Source: Alnus glutinosa (Eukaryota; Streptophyta; Magnoliopsida; Fagales; Betulaceae). From it: a DNA stretch of 64,000 bases. Shown piece after piece: positions 56,915 to 64,000 of this stretch (position 1 is its first letter; each line of letters starts with the position of its first letter). The notes beneath the pieces were generated by a model. It made no database searches. It had not been told where the DNA came from and saw only the letters and a list, made by a program, of their open reading frames with translations. Where the stretch lies: positions 6,823,071 to 6,887,070 of the forward strand of contig NC_084893.1 in assembly GCF_958979055.1 (NCBI RefSeq), read 5' to 3'. A program made the translations under genes and the position numbers.

Positions 56915-59900
56915 GAAAAAGAAGAAGAACTTGCACGGCAAGTTGTTATTTTCTCTTAAATATCTTCTTTTCTCTTATTTCTTTTCTAAGTCTTCTTCCT
57001 TCTTCCCTTATTATTTCTTCTTTCTTCTTCTTCAATTTTTTTTTCTTCTTCTGTTCTTCTACTTCACGCTGGAGCAGACCCACCGAGTGAGAGAGTGACA
57101 TCGAGAGATTGAGGGAGAGAGAGAGATTGGGGAGAGAGAGAGCAAAGACGAGATGAGACAGAGGCAGAGAGGGAGAGGTTGAGATCGGGAGAGAGGGAAA
57201 CAGAGATGGAAACTGAACCCAGAAACCAGGGGACGCCGGCGACTCGATTTTCGGCCGATGCTACCGGTGGGTCGACTCTGGTGGTTCCTAGGACGTGGAA
57301 CCTGACGAACCCAGGAGCTTGCGACCCGCCAAACCCGCAACCCGATCCTTTGAAGCTGTGAACCATTGAACCCGAGTGAGACCCGGTTCTCCATGACGGT
57401 TTTTCAGCGATGTCCGGCGGTCCCTGTAGCGGTTTCTGGTGAACCGTTACCCGTGTGCAGCAACCCAGGCGAACCCCGAAGCCCCGTGACCCAGAACCCG
57501 ACCCCGTGACCCGAAGACCCGAGAGGAAGACCCGGTTCTTCTTGTGCATTTCCGGCGAATTTCCGGCGACTACCAGCAGCTTTTCGGGTGGATTTCTGAT
57601 TAAATCCTCAAGGTATAAAAACCATATGATTTAGCTTGGGTATTCTAATTTGTGATTATTTTTGGACTTAGGGTTTGGTTGGATTATGTTTGATAATTTG
57701 GGGGTTTTCTATGGATTGATTAGGGGATTTTATTGATTAATGATGGGGTATTGTTGGATGTGTTGTGTTCCTGTTCCGGCTGGTTGTGTGTCGGCAGTGG
57801 CTATGGTTAATCGAAATTGGATGTTGGATGTTCTATTGATTCGGTTAGTAGAGATATGTGTTTTGTGATGAAGGTTTTTACTAGCTGTTTTGGTGTCTAT
57901 TTCAATTATAATATATTTGAGAGATAGGTGTTGGTATTTGGGTTGTTCTAACTAAATCAATTGATGAGTTTTATTGTTGGTTGATTTAATACTTAAATTG
58001 AGGATTAATGGCTTTTAAAGAGACTGCTAGTTTGAGTTGGTTAATTTGATCAGTGATGAATTTTAAAGAATAGATTTTCTATGTTGACCATATGGTGTTT
58101 TGGAGATTTGTTTTAGGTTCTTTCAATTAGATAGGTATTGGAATGTTATTAGGAGGTATTGGCTAGATATTTATGTGTGATATATATTGTGTTAATTTGG
58201 AATGGGTTAAATTTAGTCATAATGGATTGCTAACTGAATTTAAGACTCTAGGTGGCTTTTGTTGTTGATCAATTATGATATGAAGTATTATTGGGATTAG
58301 TGTAAGTACTGTGATGGAGTTTCTGTAATGTTAGTTTAGAGAAATCATTGTAATTTTGGAGTTCCTATTTTTGGATTACTGTTCAGGTTTTGGCAGAGTA
58401 TATGAGAGTTGGCTGTTTGGTGTTTTGGCTAAGCCGTGAGTATGGATTGATTTTGGGTGGATTCTTTTTATGAGTTCGGTTTAATATTGGTTGGTTTGAA
58501 TTATGGAGTCTTGGACTATGAATTTGATAATTTAAGAAAGTTCATTTTTGGGGATTTATGTGAATAGGCCAAATGATTTCTTGCTTCTTATATATTGGAA
58601 TTGCTAACTATTGAGGATTTAGTTCACTAAGGTAGTGATGTTAGTTAGATTACTCTGATTTTCAAGAAAAGTCATAAGCTATAATTTCAGATATCTGTGG
58701 TAATTTGGGTAGAGATTTTGTATTAATAGAAAGTATCTGAATAATTATGATTATGCAGTACGTAGGATGTTATATAGGATATTTCGAATTTTAGAATATT
58801 CTTCTAAGTTTTTCCTTCAATTTATTTAGGTAAAAGCTCGACTCCGAGGCTAACGGCTAGTCCAGGTAAGGGGATACAACACCGAAAAACCCCCAACAAG
58901 ATTTTATTACAAATCTTTTGAAAAAGTGTTGGGGAATTTTACAAAGTGTTGCTCATGTGATTTTAATGCCAAGCTTTGTTACTCATATGATATTGTTTAA
59001 GAATTTTGAGCATAAATCATAGTTATGGTTAAGAGCATTTTTTTTAAGAATTATGATTTATGCATAATTATAGTTAAGATTAAGAGCATTTCAAAAATTA
59101 TGAATTATGCATACTCACAGATATGATCAAAAGCATTTCAAAGTTATGAATTATGTATACTTACAATGATGAAAAGAGAGCATTTGAAAGTTATGACTAT
59201 AGAGCATTCTAAAGAATATGACTCTATTCATAAATACAGTATTGAAAGAAAAGAGAATCTAAGTTAAATTCTGCACATGACTACAGTTATGAAAGCGGCT
59301 CTTACAGTTTTGAAATAAAGTTTACAGTTATAACAGAGCCTACAGTATTACAGAAAACGTTCATGTGCAGTAACTGTTTAACCCTGAGGCACTACTACAG
59401 TTAGATTCGGTACCATATAGGGCAGCATGTCAAGCATACCAAAATACGGTGTGTGCTACCGGCCGGGGTTGGCCTTCAACCTAGGGAAGATCCCCAACCC
59501 GGCGACTCTTCTCTGTGACGACAGGCTGAGTCTATAGGTCCTTTGGACAAAGCCAACGTGCGCCGCTCACGGGAACTGGCGGTGTAGAGTCTATAAAGGG
59601 ATAAACCACAGATGAAGGTTTAAAGAGAAAACTGATAAAAAGAATTCATTGAATCATTAGAAAATCTGATTAATAGTTCATCTTGTTAATCTGCATAAAC
59701 TGTCCTTATACCATTATTCATATTCTTCACAATTCTAATTAATTGTTCATATGCTATGTCACCTGTTCTAAAACAATACTTTTCATTTTATGAATCATGC
59801 TTTAATATGTGTTTTCTTATAAAACATAAACAACCTAGCATAACAATTCTCAGACAATTTTCATAACTTGAATCCCCAACTTATATTCAGTCTAAAATCA

Positions 59901-60449
59901 CATATAATATCCATACTTTTAAACACCATTGTAATTTTTAACATACTCAAAAACACTTAATTCATCTAAAATAAATTAAAATCAACATACTATTGGTTTA
60001 GATTATAAATCAATTTACATTATGCAATTCATCATATGTGAAATTAATTCTTATCAGTGAGTTGAATAAATCTGTCATTATGCATGACTAAAGATTATGG
60101 CATAAAGGTTTATAACATGTTTTATTCCCCTGGTGTTGTATTTTCCTTACTGAGTTATCGAACTCACCCCTTTTTCCTCCACCCCTTTCCAAATGACAAC
60201 AGTAAGACGAAGTCTTTTCCTTGTAAGGGCGTAGACCTCACTGAGAGCGATAGTTCGTGATGAACCGGCCAAACCCTAGTTGCATAGTATGTTTGTTTTA
60301 TTGGAGTTCAGGACCTTGTAAATGATCATTAATAGAAAGGTATAAAAATAAGATGTTTAAATTTATATGTTGTAAATGCACGCTTCCATTTATATGATTT
60401 TAGTACTCAAACTCACGTTTCCCTTATATCCCAAAACGGGGGCGTGACA
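56827..60449. mobile_element. Solo LTR, 3.6 kb, nested in the CACTA element
   Basis: Runs TGTAATACCCCAG ... GGGGGCGTGACA with a perfect 5-bp target duplication, CCTAT (56822-56826 and 60450-60454). No internal copy of either end and no gag-pol frames were seen, so it reads as one LTR left after recombination. A TATA-like TCTATAAAGG lies near 59590. Length and end sequences resemble the long LTRs of Gypsy chromoviruses (from memory). A GC-rich block of CCCGAACCC-type repeats lies at 57300-57540 and one of GGCCGGGG type at 59460-59600. Confidence 0.75.
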
Positions 60450-60454
60450 CCTAT

Positions 60455-61075
60455 TAAGTTCACTTTTATTCCTACTACTTGGGCTACCATTTATAAGTCA
60501 CACAAGCGCATGATAAAATAATAAAATCTATTTGCTTAACCTTAGTTCATTAACCCATTAAATAATTTCTTTACCTTTGTCTCTTCACCTTTCTTAATTA
60601 AATCCTTAAGTGTGATTTCACCACACTAAACCTATTATTATTATTTATTATTCTAACTCTGTTATATTTTATTTCTAGAATATAAACATTATCAATTAGA
60701 ATATAATTATTAGTCTAGTCTATTTAATAAATATAATTTATTAATTATTAAACTCCCCACTTATTTTCTTGCTCTTTATAGAATAGTAACCCAGAAAAAA
60801 TTGCACGTTACTATATTTACTAACGTGCAAATGAGATGCCAGTAAACATAGTAACGTGATAATTCACGTTGCACGTTACTGAGTTCAATAATGTGATATT
60901 TATCATGTTACTAATTTTAGTAACGTTCAACACTTTTACACGTTACTAAAATTAATTAATAAAATTTTTTTAAAAAAAATCAGAACGTTACTAATGTTTG
61001 TAAAAATAAAAATAAAAATAATTATTTTTAGTAACGTGTATTCACACATTACTAAAATTATGTAAAAAAATTAAA
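60455..61075 (+). mobile_element. Right part of the CACTA element: subterminal repeats
   Basis: From 60790 to 61060 there are many copies of GTTACTA, ACGTTACT, TAGTAACGTG and ACTAACGTGC in both orientations, matching those at 55720-55880. A terminal TTTTTGTAGTG was not found, so the right tip is lost or lies further on in altered form. Confidence 0.65.
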
Positions 61076-61274
61076 AAAAAATGCAAAAAAAGAAAAAGAA
61101 AAGAAAAGGTTTTAGATACTCTGGAGGTAACCGGCAGGAGACCATCAGCTTGGCAATACTCCGGAGGTCAATCTCGCCGACGAGACCAAATCCTCCTCGC
61201 TCAGATGGTCATCGTTCGAGGTCGTCGAGCTCTGCAAATTTTAACAACAATACAGCCAAGAATCCCTCTCAAAA

Positions 61275-61307
<33 letters not shown>

Positions 61308-62300
61308 TACAGCCAAGAATCATCAGCAACTCAACACATCTGATCAGCTAAACACCCAAACAAGATAGCATACCCATAACTGACCAAAATACAACATCAC
61401 CCCTAGAATATCCACAAACAAAGGACACAGCCGACTAATACCCACACATGGTCTAGCAAAAATCAATCAACAGAACCACTAATCAAAATATCATCAATAA
61501 TAATCTAACATCAATTAGCAATCTTAACCACAAGTAAATTGAAGAAACTATTTAAAATGACCCTATCAAAAGTTCCTCAGAAATCATCGAAAAACATCAC
61601 GATCGGCAACCCATTGCCCAGTCGCTGGAAATCGCTTCTAATCATCGAAATTTGATTGTCGGCATGCATCGACCGTTCTCTGGCTTTCGGGTCTCATGAA
61701 TCTTGTGTCATTTCTGGTCCACGGGCCCGCCGGAGTTCGCACCACAGCTTTGTTGGCAACGGCCACCGGAGACCCATGGAGGATCGGGCCTCCACTTGGT
61801 CTCTACATCTCTTTTCTCTAGTGAATTTCTCCCTCTCAAACTCTCGATTTCTCTCCCTCAACCGATCTCCCTTTCCTTCCGTCAATCTCTCACTCTCTCT
61901 GTCACTGTTTGAAGAGCCAAGAAAGAAGAATGGAGGAAATAAGAATGAAAGAAAAGGAATCGTATAAAAAAAAATTTTAAAAAAAAAATGAAAGAGAAGG
62001 AAGAATCTGGAAGAAAGCATAGAAGAAGAGGAAGGCAAGTGCAAGAGAAATAAGAATCAAAGAGAAGGAATCGTATAAAATATATATATATGAAAGAGAA
62101 GGAAGAATCTGGAAGAAAGTATAGAAGAAGAGGAAGGCAAGTGAGAGAGAGAGAGTGTCAGTGTGTGAGAGTGACGGAGGGCGAGAGATTTTCGTGCATT
62201 AATTGCACGAATTCGTGTCCCGCATGGATGGATGCAAAAAATTTGGGTAGTGGCGTGCGTGGGACACCAAATTTTGGTGTCCCGCGTGCACGTTCTCGCC
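61076..62300. other. Leader-like and AT-rich DNA, no gene recognised
   Basis: Moderately GC-rich pieces at 61130-61240 and 61580-61800 and pyrimidine-rich 61800-61910 resemble captured gene-edge DNA. The phrase GAGAAGGAAGAATCTGGAAG is duplicated (about 61993 and 62097). A hairpin GGACACCAAATTTTGGTGTCC lies near 62253. Confidence 0.4.
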
Positions 62301-64000
62301 CCCCAAATTTTTTTTTTTTTTTTAAGATGAGAGTTTTTATTTTTTTATTTGTTTTTTTTTGAAAAAAAAAAATTATATATATATTGGCTTCTTTAAAAAT
62401 TTAAAGTTTTTTTTCGTTGTTTTTTTTTTAAAACTAAAAAAAATTGTTCTTTTTCTTTTTTTAATTTAATAGGAAACTGGTCTTTTCTGTTTATTTTGTA
62501 TTTTTTTTTAATTCTTTTAATTCTTTTCATAATTTTTAGTGTTTTTTTTTTAAAAAAATATTTTTGTTTTTTAATTTTAATTTTTAATTTGTTTTTATTT
62601 AATTTTTTTGATTTGTTTTTAAAAAATAACTTTTTTAGTTTTTTTTTTTTCGAAAAATTGTTTTTTTTTTTTTTTTTTTTTAGTTTTTTAATTTTTAGTT
62701 TTTTTTTTTAATTTTAATTTTTTATTTAATTTTTATTTTTAAAAAAAGACTTAACTTGGAGGTGTTTTTTAAAAAGTTTTTCATTTGACACGTCACAGTC
62801 ACTTTGATCGATCGGACATTCGATCGAACCTTCACTATGTCAAGTCTGGTCGATCGAACTCTATCACGATCTATCCGACTAATTAATGCACTATGATTGA
62901 TCGGATGGTCTATCAATCTTATTGTTATTTCATGATCGATCAGACTACTACATTAGGATCAATCGGAGTTTTGATCGAACCTTCATTGTGTCGACTTTGA
63001 TCGATCGAACTTTATCACGATCGATTAGCCTAGTTAACGCACTATGATCAATCAGATGGTCTATCGATCATATTGTTCTATCTTGATCGATCAGAGTACT
63101 GCACTAGGATCGATAGATCATCCTATCAATCGTGATAGATCAATAGGATCGATAGATCATCCGATTGATCGTGATAGATTATTAGGATCGATAGATCATC
63201 CGATCGATCGTGATAGATCATCCGATCGATCGTGATAGATCATCCGATCGATCGTGATAGATCAATAGAATCGATAGATCATCCGATTGATCATGATAGA
63301 TTAATAGGATCGATAGATCATCCGATCGATCATGATCGATCAATAGAATCGATAGATCATCCAATCGATCGTGATAGATTAATAGGATCGATTGATCATA
63401 ATCGATCAATAGGATCGACAGATCATTCGATCGATCAATAGGATCGATAGATCATCTGATCGATTGTGATAGATTATCGATCCTATCCAATCGATCGTGA
63501 TAGATCAATAGGATCGATAGATCATCCGATCTATCGTGACAGATCAATAGGATCAATAGATCATCTGATCGATCAATATGATCGATAGATCATCCGATTA
63601 ATCAAACTTGACACAGTTATCGGTTCGATCTAACGTGCGATCGATCATGACATGATCATAGGATCAACAGAATCATCCAATCGATCATAGTGTATTACTC
63701 AGATCGAAAAAACCAATTTTTCGGGGAAAAAAAAAAACTAAGAAACTAAAAAATTTATTTTTGAAAAACAAATTAAAAACATTAAAGAAAAATTAAAAAA
63801 AAATTAAAAAAATGAAAATTAAATAACGAAAAAGTTTTTTTTTTTTTTTTTTTTAAAAACAAACGAAAAAGAAAAACCAATTTGCTATTAAATTAAAAAA
63901 ATGAAAAATAAAGTTATTTTAAAAAAAAAATAATAATAACAGAAAATTAAAAAAAGAATCCAATTTTTAGAAAAGAAACTAAAACAAAATAAAATTTATT
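62301..64000. repeat. Foldback structure with T-rich/A-rich arms around a GATC minisatellite
   Basis: The T-rich left arm (about 62300-62760) and A-rich right arm (63710 to window end) share, in inverted order, AATTTAATAG(G/C)AAA, CTTTTTC and CGAAAAATTG phrases. Between them is the GATC-rich tandem array. The structure continues past the window, so its end and any target duplication cannot be seen. Confidence 0.55.
62800..63710. repeat. GATC-rich minisatellite, unit about 39 bp
   Basis: The consensus unit is GGATCGATAGATCATCCGAT then CGATCGTGATAGATCAATA, with a shorter 22-bp sub-unit (ATCATCCGATCGATCGTGATAG) repeated in tandem near 63200-63260. The 62800-63100 part is a more diverged form. 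Because 39 is a multiple of three, all frames yield periodic Asp-Arg-Ile-Ser peptides; these are not genes. Confidence 0.8.

Noticed and set aside
57059-57549. Frames of 111 and 161 aa inside the long LTR
   Set aside because: Ser/Leu- and Gly/Arg-rich translations of repetitive LTR DNA with no known domain.
62800-63441. Periodic Asp-Arg-Ser-Ile frames on both strands
   Set aside because: The 39-bp repeat period is a multiple of three, so frames stay open by chance.
1-64000. CRISPR arrays, operons, rRNA or complete tRNA genes
   Set aside because: The genome is eukaryotic. Regular repeats here lack spacer structure, and no complete cloverleaf or rRNA sequence was recognised.

Overview
This is a 64 kb piece of a plant nuclear genome, most likely a woody eudicot (inference). 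The evidence is genes interrupted by GT-AG introns, plastid and secretory leader peptides, plant-only families (NRT3/NAR2, the plastid SufE-NadA quinolinate synthase, CYP71 P450s) and a dense load of plant transposons. It is AT-rich, with long homopolymers, and has no bacterial-type operons. Gene models were built by hand from conserved protein motifs and splice sites. No search or alignment program was run.

Left part (1-22 kb), four single-copy genes. A small secreted lipid-transfer-like protein lies on the minus strand (69-476). A two-exon NRT3/NAR2 nitrate-transport partner lies on the plus strand (7303-8166). An ADP-ribose/CDP-alcohol diphosphatase of the metallophosphoesterase family lies on the minus strand (9733-10704). 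A seven-exon plastid quinolinate synthase lies on the minus strand (14967-21481; 731 aa, phase-0 splices throughout). Between them sit a Mutator-like element with a perfect 9-bp target duplication (4525-5880), a GC-rich minisatellite (2820-3340), a foldback MITE with an 11-bp target duplication (12347-13000), and a hAT element with an 8-bp target duplication inside intron 1 of quinolinate synthase (19297-20407).

Middle part (22-28 kb) holds no recognisable gene. It contains a decayed CACTA-type terminus, degenerate repeats, a hairpin and a second foldback MITE (26655-27047).

P450 cluster (28-44 kb, all minus strand). A two-gene module, type A followed by type B, occurs three times in tandem. 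The three type-A copies are intact 513-aa CYP71-family genes (28378-30000, 35158-36790, 40284-41914). The three type-B copies are all broken. The first is almost full length but has frame and splice lesions (31307-32918). The other two are gutted N-terminal fragments sharing one truncation point (37966-38337, 43183-44075), and the last is split by a solo LTR (43590-43917).

Right part (44-64 kb) is repeat territory: a retrotransposon LTR with a primer-binding-like site, a 6.5 kb giant inverted-repeat element whose arms carry a tandem array (44729-51243), a 182-bp Mutator-type MITE at its edge, a tRNA-derived SINE-like stretch, a 779-bp hAT element, a CACTA element split by a 3.6 kb solo LTR, and a GATC-rich minisatellite lying between T-rich and A-rich arms that runs off the window end. 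No intact protein gene was found in this part.
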